Notes: a model not told the origin generated them from the letters alone. Counted from the first letter of the stretch, positions 36,650 to 49,366 are shown. The stretch is 64,000 bases of DNA from Tubulanus polymorphus (GCF_964204645.1 NC_134033.1:4215631-4279630), one strand, 5' to 3'. Numbers and translations: made by a program.

Positions 36650-39160
36650 CACTTATTACGTGTATGTTTTAAGCAAGAATATTTCCTCTATCGAAGAGAG
36701 GCGACAAATGAGTAGCTACACACATAGGCAAAGGGCAAGTGGGATTTCTGTTTTAATAGGAACGTAAGCATACCCGACCGTTCAACATACGACACTTTTT
36801 GATGACCTAATGCATAAACTTGCATTTTTAAGGCAAAACACGGAAATTAAACTGATATTTCAAAAATATTTAAATTTCAAAACTACTTTACGCTTTTACG
36901 CTTTTAAGACTTTAAAAGACTTTACCGCTTTCCAACAATTAAATGCTAGATACTTATAGACAAAAGGGTATCTAATTTTGTGTCAGTTTGGGGTTGGTAT
37001 TACAAATCAGGCGCAGTGGAACATTCATTATGATTAGCGGAAGGTTTTGAGATAAGCAGTGGGTACTATAGGTTTTATTTGACCCGATTATTACTATGTT
37101 GCGTGTACTTCTCTCCTGGGTTTCTACGAGATGTTAAATTTTGCGCCCGGGATAGGATGTTTACACATTTCAGTAATACATTTGAATAAATAAAAATATC
37201 CAGACTGACATAAATCATTGATATACGATTGATCAACATTTGTATGAGTCAGCCGTAAAAAGGAACAAATGCTCAGCAAAGACGGCACCAGTGATATTAG
37301 TATATGCGTTATAAAAATAATCTTTATTTCACGAATCATTTAAATCATTTTACGTGAAAAAATTGTTTGTCGAAAGATAAAAGGCAGCAGTGGAAGAGCC
37401 ATAGCCGTCCGCAGGCAGTATTGAATAGGGTCTAGAAACATTTAAACCACCACTATAAGTGTTGCTTAGCTTCCTTGATGATTTCACAGATCTGGGAAAA
37501 TCAAAATAGGAAAATCAATCCCATTAGTTAGCTGTTCCTAGATTTGAATGACATGTATTAGGTTTTTAATCTCTCGATGAAAATACATGTGTAATTGGAA
37601 AGATATTTCGTGAACTTCCAGATTAAAATCATACAGGTTAATTCGTGTACTGAAATCCTTATATATAGCGTTTTAAAAATTGTTTTGACTGTTCTTGAAA
37701 GTTGATGAGAAAACACAAAAATACGACTTGGGGAACTAGCTGTGTCTAAATGGATACAAGATATCAAAATGTTTTAGTAATTTAATTGAATAGCTCAATG
37801 TGAATCCTAGCTTTTGTAACTTTTTGAGCCAACAGTTATCAAATAAGGGTTTTTAGTTTAGATTCAGATTGAATGAATAATATTAGATGATACGCTAGGA
37901 CATTAGACTAGGGGAACTAGGATTATAAAGCAAATAAGAATTAGAAAATGTGTAGTTGGGATATCTAGGGACGGCAGTGTATATAGTATAGTGAATGGAT
38001 TATCATTATTAGACAACTCTTGAATATATGGCCTCAAGCCCGGGGAGAGTGCTCGTCAGTGTGAACATCTAAGACTGTTTGGATAACTATTCAGTTTACA
38101 ATTTGTACATTAGCAAAACAATTGCTCTGACTTTGGGTCTGACACATTGACAATAAATCCTCTCAACCTCTTGACACTAAGAAGTTTGGATACAAATTTG
38201 AGAATGTTCACTCGGGGAGCACATCGAACCCTCCAATCGTAGACATTTTTAGGAACTAATTCAACGAATAGTTGCATAATTTGGAATAATGAATTTGATA
38301 AAATGCAATATTGAACGGAGATCAGGGTCACAGCTACTACGGGTCAGTCACTGGAAGATTGAGCAAGAGTAAATAAAAGAACATATAACAGAACGCGAAC
38401 TTAAGCTTGGATTTATTTTTGTAGAGCGGGAATTGAACTATGTAAGTCATTGTTTACATGTGCTAGAATTGTTCTGCTCTATACACAGTTCAATTCTTTC
38501 AAAGGTTGTGTCATAGATGAAAAGTGGCTTTAAGTGTGTAGAGATCATTTATTTTGAGAAGTTTAAGCTGTTTGAAGCGTGGTTCAGAGTGGGCAGTGAA
38601 GTTAGGCTTGGTAATAATTCGGTTAGTTGTTTTAAGTGTAATATATTTTTTGTGTTTATGGTGAGTGACCCCATGATAATAAACCATAGTTTATATGAGG
38701 AAGGACAAGTGCATCGATCGAGGATGAGTTGATTTTGGTTTAGAATTTGACTGCATTTATAGATGATACCCAGGCCTTGTGAAATTATTTTGTGATCTTT
38801 TCGGTCATATCCACCGATACGCGCGCACCAAAGTCAGTTGCTAAAAGTTTGATATACGCTAGATTTAAGGGATGATATAGTAACGGACTGCGAGAGGGGT
38901 CAACGAGCCTGCAACCTTCTCTACAAATAATTCATTTCACACGTTTTTCCATCATTTCCTTTCTTTAAAAAGCAGAAATATGACGGTGGAAATATGAAGC
39001 TCCAATACACGAAAATGCAAGAATATGCGATTTTTGTTCGTCGGCATCAAATACTTTAGGGCCTATGTATGAGAATTCACTAAACAGGATGAAAATATAT
39101 TTAATTCAGTTTTTGAAGTATATTAGCATTTTGTCGTTCATTTGTCTTAATTTCTATTTT
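36650..39160. other. Region before transposase gene, no gene seen
   Basis: This is AT-rich DNA with no exon I can support on either strand. The minus-strand frame at 38110-38331 lacks splice borders and a recognisable family. The region may be the long first intron of the transposase gene. Confidence 0.45.
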
Positions 39161-39358
39161 ACAGCTGACACAAACATGTTTTCTGCTAGTACTCCTAAGA
39201 AATCCAGACTGAGTGTATCAGACCATACTCCAGGTACCTATCATGACCTACTTTTTACTATTTCTATGCATCTACAAATTGTCGTTTTATGAGTAATATC
39301 CGCTGTATTGATTGATATATCGATAGCTACTTTAAACGCATGTTATCAATCTCCTCAG

Positions 39359-40404
39359 GTTTAACCGCCATTCCGAGTAATGAAACAAACAGCGCCGTTG
39401 AAGATAGTGTTTTTGAGGAAAGCGTCTTCAGTTCAGGTAGATTTTCTAAGGAATTTTCCATAAATGATGTATATTAACATAACTGTGATGCACTCGTACC
39501 ATAAAATGATTTGTTTTTCATGATTCTACTTGTAGCTTTACCCGGCAATCCGTGTGAATCGAAAGATATCCTAAATGAAAGTGTTTTTGAGGAAAGTGTC
39601 ATTAGTGCAGGTAGATATTCTGATATTCCTAATAGGATAATTCACACTTATTCTATATCAAGATACCTGTAAATGACTTTAGCGAAAATGTACTTGTAGT
39701 TCTACCTGGCAACCTGAGTGAGGGAAAAATGTCCTAGATGAAAGTGTTTTTGAAGAAAGCATAATCAGTACAGGTAGATATTCTGATATTCCCAGAAATT
39801 TCTGTTGCATCAAGATCCTGCACGTGCTGTATGTAAACGACCTTTCCTGAAATATACTTTTAGTTTTACCCAGCAATCTGAGTGGAGGGAACGAAGATAA
39901 TAGTGTTTTTGAGGAAAGCGTCCTCAGTTTGGGTAATTATATTGAAGAATTTTTCCAAATAATGTTATTATGATTATGAACCCATGATGTAAAACAACTC
40001 TTTTCATGGATCTACTTGTAGTTTTACCCTCTCATCCGATTGAGGCGAACGATATCCTAGATGAAAGTGTTTTTGAGAAAGGCGCCGGAGCAGGTAGATA
40101 TTGTGATATTCCCAAAATGATAATTTCTGTTACATCTAGATCGAACTATGTGAAATGAAATTTCCTAAAATATACTTGTAGTTTTATCCCATGGTCAAAG
40201 TATTTTTGGAGAATGTGTCATCAGTTCAGGTATACATGTATTATGATTTTCCCTCCCCAGACAATAATCTAAATATTAATTACAGCAACTTATTCATAGA
40301 AAAGAACACTTCCACCAATTAACTTTTAGAGTCACCAAGCAATGCGAGTTGTGAAATGGACAGCAGTGAAGATATAGAATTTGAAGAACATGCGACCAGT
40401 TCAG
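39359..40404 (+). repeat. Tandem exon array encoding acidic repeats
   Basis: Seven consecutive short exons (48-78 bases, all phase 1) and their introns are copies of one unit. The exons recur as DESVFEESV-like coding, and the introns recur as GTAGATATTCTGATATTCCC at the start and TACTTGTAG at the end. Exons start at 39359, 39536, 39700, 39864, 40022, 40182 and 40330. One copy (39700-39773) has lost a base. Confidence 0.75.
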
Positions 40405-40867
40405 GTAAAATATATTTTTTTTCAAGGGTTTTTCTGGTTTTCCAACCAACGGCAAAGTGAGAAAATCAATATGGTATTAAACAGAATATTAAAAATTTTA
40501 TCTAATAAGGATGAAATATGAAAGCAAAAGAGTGCAATTATCAATTTTGTTTCATTTGTATTTACCGAATATTGATATCACATTACATGCAGTTGTCTTA
40601 TGCAATTTAGTATGTCGAATTTATTTTCACTTTTAACAGATAGTCAACAACAACCCCTGGAGAGCTCGCTTATCCTTCCTCATTCAAAGTCACGTATAGC
40701 CGAATCTAGCAGTAAGTATAATAGGGGAGAAAATAAGCAATTTCAATTTAGGAATTTATGCAGTTTACATAGTTTGGTTTCAATCGTTTTAAAATATTTT
40801 CCATTAACCCGATGAAGCATATCTCTTTATTATTGCAACGAATTTTCTGATGAAGCCCATAGAAATA

Positions 40868-40961
40868 TAACAGAACCAAACGGGTAGTCTAATATTTCAC
40901 CGTCGCCAATGGGGGCGCCACTGCCATAAACGTCGAGAAATTTACACTCGAGGTTCTGTTA
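40868..40961. repeat. Small inverted-repeat element
   Basis: TAACAGAACC at 40868 is matched by GGTTCTGTTA ending at 40961, bounding 94 bases in a transposase-gene intron. This may be a very short MITE. No clear target duplication is visible. Confidence 0.3.
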
Positions 40962-43900
40962 AAAGGGACAGTGTGCATGTATTAAACTTTCAAATAACCC
41001 ATTCCTTCTGTTGATGTTACAGCAGTAGCCTACATGACAATCCCCAATATTTACTGATAGCCTTTACAGTGTATAAGTATGCCATTTGAGAAACGATCAA
41101 TAATTATAAGAGATAATACAGTCAATAAAAGGCGATAAGCTACGCTTTTATATTGTCAACGCGGAGTCCAGTAAATCCGTTGACGGCAGAGATTGCGGCT
41201 ATTGACGGTCAGATATCAAACGGAACTAGAAGCATATCCAATTCCTTTATGTATTTCTATTCGTAAGAAGAATGTTCTCACGAATTTCATTTTCTCTAAT
41301 ATTGAAATGGAAGTTGAAAATCAAAAACAGAGAAATCACAATGATTTTGGAAATATCCATTGGAAACGCATGGTAAAATGCAATTCCATAATCTCTATTC
41401 ATGCATCAATCTCTTTTCAGGATATCCCAAAGAAAGTCTTTTTAACAAAAAAACATCATCGACAACGCTATTGAAATCTCTTCATGTGATCTGTAAAAAA
41501 CATCGTACCGATTTTCTGCACATGGCTGATATAAAGAACCAGTCCTGCGGGAATCCTATTGGTGTCGCAATATTTCGGATCGTCATCAGTTTATCGTGAA
41601 CACTCTGCAAACATGTACGCAGAATACATCGCGCATTAACCTTACTGTCATGGGAAGATCTGTTTGCCAAGGCTGCTGGTTAAATGTCTATGGCATCAGT
41701 AAATCGACGCTTTACAAAATCAAGTTTAAACAGGATAAGTCAGAATGCCCGGAGAATATATCCATCAGAAAATCTAGCCCTGAATTCGTTGAAGCAACTT
41801 CTTGGCTCTCAAAGTATTTGGAAAATACAGCACAATCTTCTCCCGATAAGACTGAAAAATGGCTTCCGCAGATATTCCGAAAAATTGACCTCTACCGGGA
41901 GTACAAAACAGAAAAAAGCGACAACAATGATAGATATGTCAGTCAGTCTACATTTTATCGGATCTGGTCAGAGTTGTTCTCATTTGTCAAAATCAAGAAG
42001 GTAACTTATTACTTCACTTTGCCTACATATTTCAAAAATATATTGACATTTTCTAATATGAATGATGCTTGAATGTTTACAGGGTAGTACATTCTCGAAA
42101 TGTGACGATTGTGTGAGAATCCAACAATTACTTCAATCAACGCAGAACCCGATATCCCGCAAGGAAATAATGGCAGAAAAACAACGCCACATTTCTACAG
42201 TAATGTAAGTACATGTAAATGCTATCTTCATCGTATCTAATAAGGAGGCTGTTTGAATTTCCATACCGCACTTGGAATGTTGTTCCAATCTCAGTGTTTG
42301 ATAATTTCAATGTTCTTACGTAAAAAACCATCATGTATTTCTCTGCTTCAGGACTGAGAGACTCGCCTATTATGCACGCGTTCGTAGAGCGCAGACGAAT
42401 CCGAACCGTTACGTTAGTTTAATAGTCGATGGTATGGACCAAACGAAGTCATTTCTTCCACATTTTGCCGGAGAAAAAGGAAAGGTGAGCAACTCGTCTA
42501 GCCATCTTATTGTCATTTAACTTACGATTTATCGCAAATTTCCCATAAATCTAATCCAGTTGTATTACCCGGTACACAAACCATTCTATAGAACTGCCCA
42601 GTAATTAACCTCCAATGGCGTACAATGATAATGAACTGTTTGATAATAAACAAAACCCACTGTAAAACATATTTAATCTGCATTATTTATCATAGCCTTT
42701 TTGCACTATATTTTCTAATTACCGGTATTTCTCTTTTCAGTTCATGACAGCTACTAATTTACTAAAAACACACATAACTGGTGTGATAAGTCATGGTCAT
42801 AAACTATCTCAGTCGTATGTCGATTATCATCTTTATCCACACGACAGCAACATGACGATGAATGTTATTCTCAAGACATTATGGCGTATATCTAAGGTAA
42901 GACGAATATAAACAATTTAATACCGGTACACATTTCTATGTCAGCAAATGTGAAAAGAAATGTTAAATTCATTTATTTAATGTTAAATTCATTTATTTAC
43001 TTTTTTAGAATGGTCATCTGCCACCGCATTTGTATTTGCAAGCCGACAACTGTGGCCGCGAAAATAAGAACAAATACGTTTTAGCCCTCTTGCAAATTCT
43101 AGTATAGAAGAAAATATTTAACGAGGTGAGGAATCTGCTAGTTGCAGGCTACTAATAAATGGAGGCTTTCAATTAAGAAGCAACGCAAATACTCACCTAT
43201 GTGTACCTCGGTTCGGTAGAGATTACATATATCGACAAACTTGTAACTAACTACATGTATTGGCAAGTTATGCAGTTTCTACTGCAATAGATATCATTTC
43301 TCATATATATTTCCACGTGGTATATCTTTTGAACTTATAACTTGAATTCAGAACCATACATCGCACCCGTATTATTGTGTGGGTTATGAGATCGAAAATT
43401 CTAAAGACGAACTTTTTCAATCATTTCAGATTCAGTTGAGTTTTCTCTTCGTTGGTCATACGCACGAAGACATCAACCAGCTGTTTAGCGTCTATGCCGA
43501 TAGGTTGAGAAGAGAAGATGCATTCGATATGGCCGGCCTGCTCAAACTGTGCGATGGTATCGAGTTTTGTTGGATATTCGATCTTGGCTTGCTCCACATA
43601 TCGTCAACATGAAGAACCATTCGAAACCAAGGATATTTCTATTTCGAAGGGACAGCCAAGATCAATCCCAAATAAACATGTACTATAGGAGTTCATCAAC
43701 TCAGGAATGGCACTGCATGGAAGGCGGAGTATTGACAAGTATACCAACTGGTACTCCTTCAGTGCTCGATTTAAATTATTCAAACATCGAAATCAAGGAT
43801 ATGAAAAAGAATATGGAGAAATGGAAAAGCTTTTTGCCACAGGAGAAACAAGGCTGGTGGAATGATTTCCTCGATACCATTGAAACTAAGACAGTCAAGC

Positions 43901-44125
43901 TAGCAGATTCTGCTGCATGGTACCTTCCATATTTGAAGGCACGGGAAGGCATTGAACAGGATATCAATGAAAGACACGTTGAGATACCGAATCCTTCAGT
44001 AAGTACATGTATATTGCGGTGATTCAAACTGATAGATATCTATCTATTTGGAAGTCAGCTTTTACGCTAGATCGATCTATTCATTCATACATGCACACAT
44101 TCTCTTTCAGATCGTCGTTTCGTGA

Positions 44126-45800
44126 TTTTGAACCTGAATTCGGGACATTTGATTAGTATGCAGCAAAATATATATCTGACAGGTTAGTATTGATGGACCA
44201 CTTTTAATTCAATAATTCACCAGTTTTAGTTCACTTCACTTAGCTCTAGTTTGGTGATGCCCTAATTTGAAAAAAATGACATTTCTACCGAACTATTCAA
44301 TTGCAGAATCAATGTAAAATGCGTGGCGCTTGTATGCCCATTCATTTGTTGTAATAATCTGTCCATAGCCTTCTTCAATACATCTCGTTTTCATAACGTC
44401 ATTCAAAAAGAAATGTACGGAATAAGGCTTATTAAATATTAAAATAAACACTTCCTTAGATAAATTAGCACATCTGCACATACTGCACTTTTTCTGCATT
44501 CTGCTTCCTAGTGGTTTTTTAACTCGGTAGACTGAGTGATATACAATAGTACTGAATTCCAGTTGACTATGAAAAAACTGTGATATACTGCGTGGGTATA
44601 GTGTAGACTGAGCGTTATGTGTAGACTCGACATCGGCCCAAATATGCATATTTCAAGTCTCGCATTTCAAAATCACTCTATCGTCAAAGTATGAATATTT
44701 CTTGTATTTGTAAAGTAGTCTATAAACTGCATTTTATCTTAAGGCCGAATCTAATGTTTCCTTAATCGATAGTTTGAAAGTACGTCTTTAATGCATTTGA
44801 ATTTTCAATAGCATTATTAAAATTTGTTACTTAGGATTATAGGTAATTGTTAGGATCATTCATTATAATATCTGAATCGTTTGAACTTCTATGCGAATTC
44901 AGTTAGCTTATTATCTTTTTTTTTTTACTTTCAGGGACACTATCGAGTGCGCTGGAGAAGATTAATTACTAGTGAAATGCCGATCCCCTAGCTTAAGGGC
45001 TAGAACAGTCGCCTATCAACTTATTTCACGCTGTCCCCTCTCTGGGCCAACTGCACCGCTGATTGCCAGGGAATGAGATGTCCCAGTGACCACGTTTGGT
45101 TCCGCGATGGAACCATGTTAAACAAAGTGTAAATTAGGAGTGTCCTGTTCTACAGCAATTGCTGACCGAAAATACAATGATTGTCACTGGAGACTGCACT
45201 CCAACACAGTTAAAGTGTGAGTTTTACCCTATCGAGAGATAAGCATAATGGAGGGCAGAATAATGCCCCGGAATGACATAAAGGCAGCGCCTGTTGTAAT
45301 GATTTCAATGTATTTATTAATTTTTGCATTTTTAAATAGGTTCTAAAAGTTTTGTTTTTACGTAGCTTAACGGAATAGCATTATGTTTACATAGTCAATG
45401 ATATCCAGGATCAGCCTAATCATTCTGTGTATAAGTCCAATCTGTCCGTGATATTATTTTTTGATGTTCATCCTTATGGATTTTGAATTATAGATTGCAT
45501 AATTATTCGTGATTACAGCATCGTGAATGTACGAGTATAGTAATGTCGTGTAGAATGTTTAAACACTACTTCAGCGGGAATATCTGCTGTTTTTAGAGTA
45601 AATCAAAAACCCTCCAAATGAGTAAATTTTGGTATCATCGAATATTCAATTATAAGTTTTAGTATCATTTAGGCTTTATCATATATTGTACATATAATGT
45701 AATTGGAAACACTATGGTGGCTTTGTCAACTGATTTTGATCCGCATTTAGATTAAGCAAAACACTCAAAACTAACGATTCCTTAAATGGAGGTTTCTTAG
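44126..45800. other. Spacer between transposase gene and right terminal repeat
   Basis: No further exon is supported. A T-rich acceptor-like tract ending TTTCAG lies near 44935, and AATAAA occurs near 44446, so 3' UTR sequence of the transposase gene could lie here. The minus-strand frame at 44293-44649 lacks a family or splice signals. Confidence 0.4.
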
Positions 45801-45804
45801 TACG

Positions 45805-46602
45805 AAATTATGTGAAGCAAACACTAAAATGAGACTCAAGACTCGAATCTAACGACGAATGAGTCCTAGGACGCAATTTAGCAAAGCAGATACTAAAATT
45901 AGTCTTAAGACTCGAATCTAACGATTCAAACCAGTGAAAGTTTTAGAATGAGTCCTAGGACGCAATTTAGTAAAATGAGTCTCAAGACTCGCATCTAACG
46001 ATGAATGAGTCCTAGGACGCAATTTAGTAAAATGAGTCTCAAGACTCGCATCTAACGATGAATGAGTCCTAGGACGCAATTTAGAAAATCAGATACTAAA
46101 ATGAGTCTCAAGACTCGAATCAAACTATGAATGAGTCTTAGGATGCAATTTAAGAAAAGTAGTTACTAATATGAGTCTTAAGACTCGAATCTAACGATTC
46201 CGCGGGTGGGCCCTTTGTAATGAGTCCTAGGACGCAATTTTGAAAACCTGATGCTAAAATGAGTCATTATTGCAGTTCTTAAAATGCATGTTTTAAGACC
46301 CGGTACAAATAATACCTCAAACTAATTTTTGAAAATGCGTCCTGAGACTCAATTTCTTGTATTAACTACAAATACTTGAATCATGTAACCCGATTGATTG
46401 AGTCTCAGGACTCAAAGCTCTTGATTTTGTATGTAAGATTCTGTTTTATGTGAACTAATAAATGTCATTTCTACTCTATAGTCGACGCGATTCATTTGTT
46501 TTTGGGTATGGAGAAGTGTATTCTGTGTTTATATTCATATTGCAGGAATTAGGACTAAAAAGGGAACTAATAAGAAATTCCCTTTTTATTTGGGAAGGCC
46601 TT
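45805..46602 (-). repeat. Right terminal inverted repeat of the giant element
   Basis: This is the inverse of the left repeat, ending GGGAAGGCCTT at 46602 before the AAAG duplication. It has its own palindrome array: GTCCTAGGAC starts at 45863, 45952, 46009, 46066 and 46224, alternating with GAGTCTCAAGACTC and diverged variants. It has fewer perfect units than the left end and a non-repeat insertion GCGGGTGGGCCC near 46202. Confidence 0.88.
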
Positions 46603-49150
46603 AAAGGCGATTGTTCTAAAGTGTATTGAATTCGAAATATTGGCATGTACATTGATAACTCAAAATACAAGTCATACTCGAGTAGACTGTACAATACAAG
46701 TCCTGCTACTGCGTTATTTTCACATATTGTTGTTATATGACGGGTTTCTGTAAACGTGGAAAATAAATTGTTCGGTTCATCAAATAACTTGATAATTTGT
46801 GTTAGTAAGATCGATCCCCTTGTGCGGATACCAATAGATTCGGAACATGATGTTTGTCCGATAAATTTAAACAGGAATCGGAAGTAATGATTTATATTTT
46901 TGTTAGAAGGAAAAGAGAAAATAAAGAATATAGTTGAGGAGGTTGATAATCCAGGGAAGTTTGGTGACTGCACGAGTCCACAATCTACAGCGTTCCTTGA
47001 AATTCCACCCATAAACCCTGGAAGCACTTGAATTATCTTTAATTTCTGACATTTACGTCGTAATACAATCATTAGTGGTGAACTCCAGAATTCATATTTA
47101 GTGCGTAATAATTTCAAATGGTTTAATACGAGACTGGTGTTTAACACTTGACTATTGAGACTTATCGCTGAACAGGGATTCATAGCTGTACGATGACATC
47201 TGTCAATTTGATATTCGTGTTCTGATAATACATCTATGTTTTCTATCGGTAGGCGTCGATTTTCAGGTGTTATCACGAGACAGTATGACGTCATCTTGAT
47301 CTGACGTTCTCCTTCCTGTAGAACATAACCGTCACAATCAGTAGGAGCAAACTTGAGGAAACCAGTTACTAGTATATCATCCATGTTGTAAGCGTATGCT
47401 ACTACAGTAACCGGTCCACCTGATGTAATCAGGCTGACGACAGATCGACCGTAGAATGAACCAGGACAATACGGACCATAGCGTCTAGCTGTAAAATTTC
47501 CACCATCAAATATATAAAAACCAGCTCTCTCACAGTTCTCTGATAACACTGTTAGTTTTAAGTCTTTCTCATAGATGTCGATTTTCGAGCTGAATGCAAA
47601 TCTACTGATACGATATTGTAACTTCCGTTTCGGATAACGGGGGAACAGACTGTAATGTTGCACTAAATGATTATTTCCAACCTACAATAGATGCAAACAT
47701 AGAGTAAATCATCGGTATTCAATTAATGTTCATTCCTTATTTTCGTTTGCCATTTAACCGAAAAATATTGCGACTCTGTCGTTAAAGGGTCAATGACTTA
47801 CATTCGATCAGGTTTGATTTCAAAAAATTAGGATTCATGTGAATTTTACACATTCATCGTTGTTAAAGACTGTTAAATCAATACAATAAATATAAAATAT
47901 ATTTTCATGCTGTTTTAACTCACTTTTTTATCTTCCACTTTGACGTCTGTTTCCTTCAATGATTCTATTTTGTATTCGATCGATGTTGAATTCCTCAACG
48001 ATTTTCCGAAAAGATTCTCTGATAACAGTAAACACAATATCACGAGAAATCCGTCAGATTGTACGCCTAACGATTCCAGGAAGTTTTCGCGGAGTAAAAT
48101 ATCAGTTCCGACGACCGTTAAACCTTCCAGTTTATAAACACCGATGACGTCACCGGAAGTGACGAGATCACGTGACCAGTTGAAGACGACGTACTGCAGT
48201 ATTTCAGCTGTGATAGACCAGCAGTATAAGCGTTTAGACTGAGTTATTACGTGCGGCATATCACCAGGAATGAGCACTCCGGATTTATTTTTCCAGATCG
48301 GAATCGATGGATTCGAAATATTCCAATCTGATATCCTATACAATTTTACAAATAGATTAGTTTTGAGAGATAATCCGGCTTGTTTCATTGAAAAAGTGAC
48401 GATAGCTCTGTTAGTTTTCGTGTAAATAGAGATGGGCGGATGTCCGGTTTGTTCCCGTATATTCATTATAGGTTCACTTGTGTTCCATCCGTCATAAATT
48501 TGAACGGTCAAATATAAACCTTGTTTTTCTAATCTTAAGTCTATTTTCTCAAAAGTCAAATTCATTCCGAAACCCTCTGGTAACCCGGACCACTCCAACT
48601 GGAAAAGGTGACAAAATACATTCATGAAAATGGCATATTTGTAACCATTTTCAAAAGTTTGTAATTGTTTTATCCTATTTGAGTAACAATCGTGAACAGT
48701 TTTCAGATGTTTTTCCTCCAAACGATAAAATACATAAACTCGACTTCCTTTCACAACGTCATTTACATCACTCTTAAACATCAACGATAATGAATTACTG
48801 CGGTAAATATCTAATTGTTTTCCAGCACCACACAGTAAGTTATCAGAATCGCTGATGTGAAGATAGTTATCTCTACAGAATATAGACGGCTCGATGTCGT
48901 AGTAAAGTTGGACGCGAAAGGTGCCCGGTAAAGAGCTGTTGAAGAACCAACGACATTCAAAATCGCGCGTAAACGACGGATAATTCGGTGAAACGATGTA
49001 ACCGGACGTAGAATCGAGTGAAAACCACGTATTGTTACACCGTGAACTGACAGTTACAGACGGTTGATCGGTAGAGATCCGATCAGTCGTCTGAACCGAC
49101 GACAGTTTCGTTAGTAGAATGAGTAATAACGTTAAGAGACTGCGCGTCAT
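46603..49150 (-). pseudogene. Receptor copy B/C, 5' part (signal peptide and CUB domains), split by giant element
   Basis: Exon 1 is 49150-47924 (409 codons): signal peptide from the ATG at 49150, one clear CUB and two CUB-like domains. Exon 2 runs from 47681 to the element junction at 46603 and holds the following CUB-like sequence up to FRIQYTLEQSPL. The frame then enters the element and ends at TAG 46476-46478, so any transcript would encode about 810 residues with no lectin, LDLa, LRR or membrane part. Splice borders match copy A. No other stop or frameshift is present. The rest of the gene is at 13340-16997. Confidence 0.9.
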
Positions 49151-49366
49151 GTTGACATTCTCCTCGATCAGTTCAACTCTAAACACGTCGAGTAGATTTT
49201 AATCCAATTAATGTTGGGCGTTTTTCAGTGGACCGAGATAGAGCTGGATGAGTCAGACTACACGGCGCTCACTAAAAATTAAATTCGATAATCTACGAAA
49301 CCGAGTAATGATTAACGAGATTAAAATGAAATGTAAAAATGTTATTCGATATTTTGTGCCGAGTCA

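Larger units (their letters stand above)
39176..44125 (+). pseudogene. DDE-like transposase gene (DUF7869-like), 16 exons, decayed
   Basis: This is the probable mobilising enzyme of the giant element or a relative. Coding exons are 39176-39233, eight short acidic exons (39359-40711), 41421-42000, 42083-42204, 42352-42484, 42741-42896, 43009-43125, 43430-43998 and 44111-44125, with GT-AG borders. This gives about 770 residues. N-terminal repeats are followed by a Cys motif with CQGCWLNVYGIS. The core has VDGMDQTK (Asp codon 42428), LQADNC followed by ENKNKYVL (Asp codon 43045) and FVGHTHEDINQLFS (Glu codon 43466). These are candidate D, D and E/H catalytic residues; the DUF7869 match is from memory. 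The gene is broken: a 1-nt deletion in exon 39700-39773, indels near 41553 and 43566, and TAG at 43105-43107. The rest of the protein-like frame is well kept, so decay looks moderate. Sola-type transposases are worth comparing. Confidence 0.75.
16998..46602. mobile_element. Giant 29.6-kb DNA transposon with long terminal inverted repeats
   Basis: The left end begins AAGGCCTTCCCAAAT and the right end is its exact inverse. Inverted similarity continues inward for about 0.8-0.9 kb. The host sequence reads CAGT-AAAG before the left end and AAAG-GCGATT after the right end. Copies A, D and E have CAGTAAAGGCGATT uninterrupted, so AAAG is a 4-bp target duplication. TAAAG with a 1-base asymmetric end is an alternative. 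The interior holds a broken DDE-like transposase gene, a 20-exon ParB-like gene and nested smaller transposons. No polymerase, capsid or retroviral-type integrase is seen. A 4-bp duplication fits Sola-type elements from memory, but the family is not assigned. Confidence 0.9.

Noticed and set aside
41193-41420. Extra 5' coding before the large transposase exon
   Set aside because: The acceptor TTTTCAG at 41414-41420 joins in phase to exon 40640-40711. The open frame before it lies in a different phase and lacks family character.
16998-46602. Maverick/Polinton, Helitron or endogenous virus identity for the giant element
   Set aside because: No DNA polymerase B, capsid, retroviral-type integrase or helicase is visible. 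The duplication is 4 bp, not 6, and the ends are long inverted repeats.
47940-48147. Short plus-strand frames over receptor exon 1 (also 7793-7981, 55581-55769)
   Set aside because: They are antisense to conserved CUB coding and have no independent support.
13340-49150. Copies B and C as two independent truncated receptor genes
   Set aside because: The parts are complementary, join in frame at the 4-bp duplication, and flank one inverted-repeat element. A single interrupted gene explains both.
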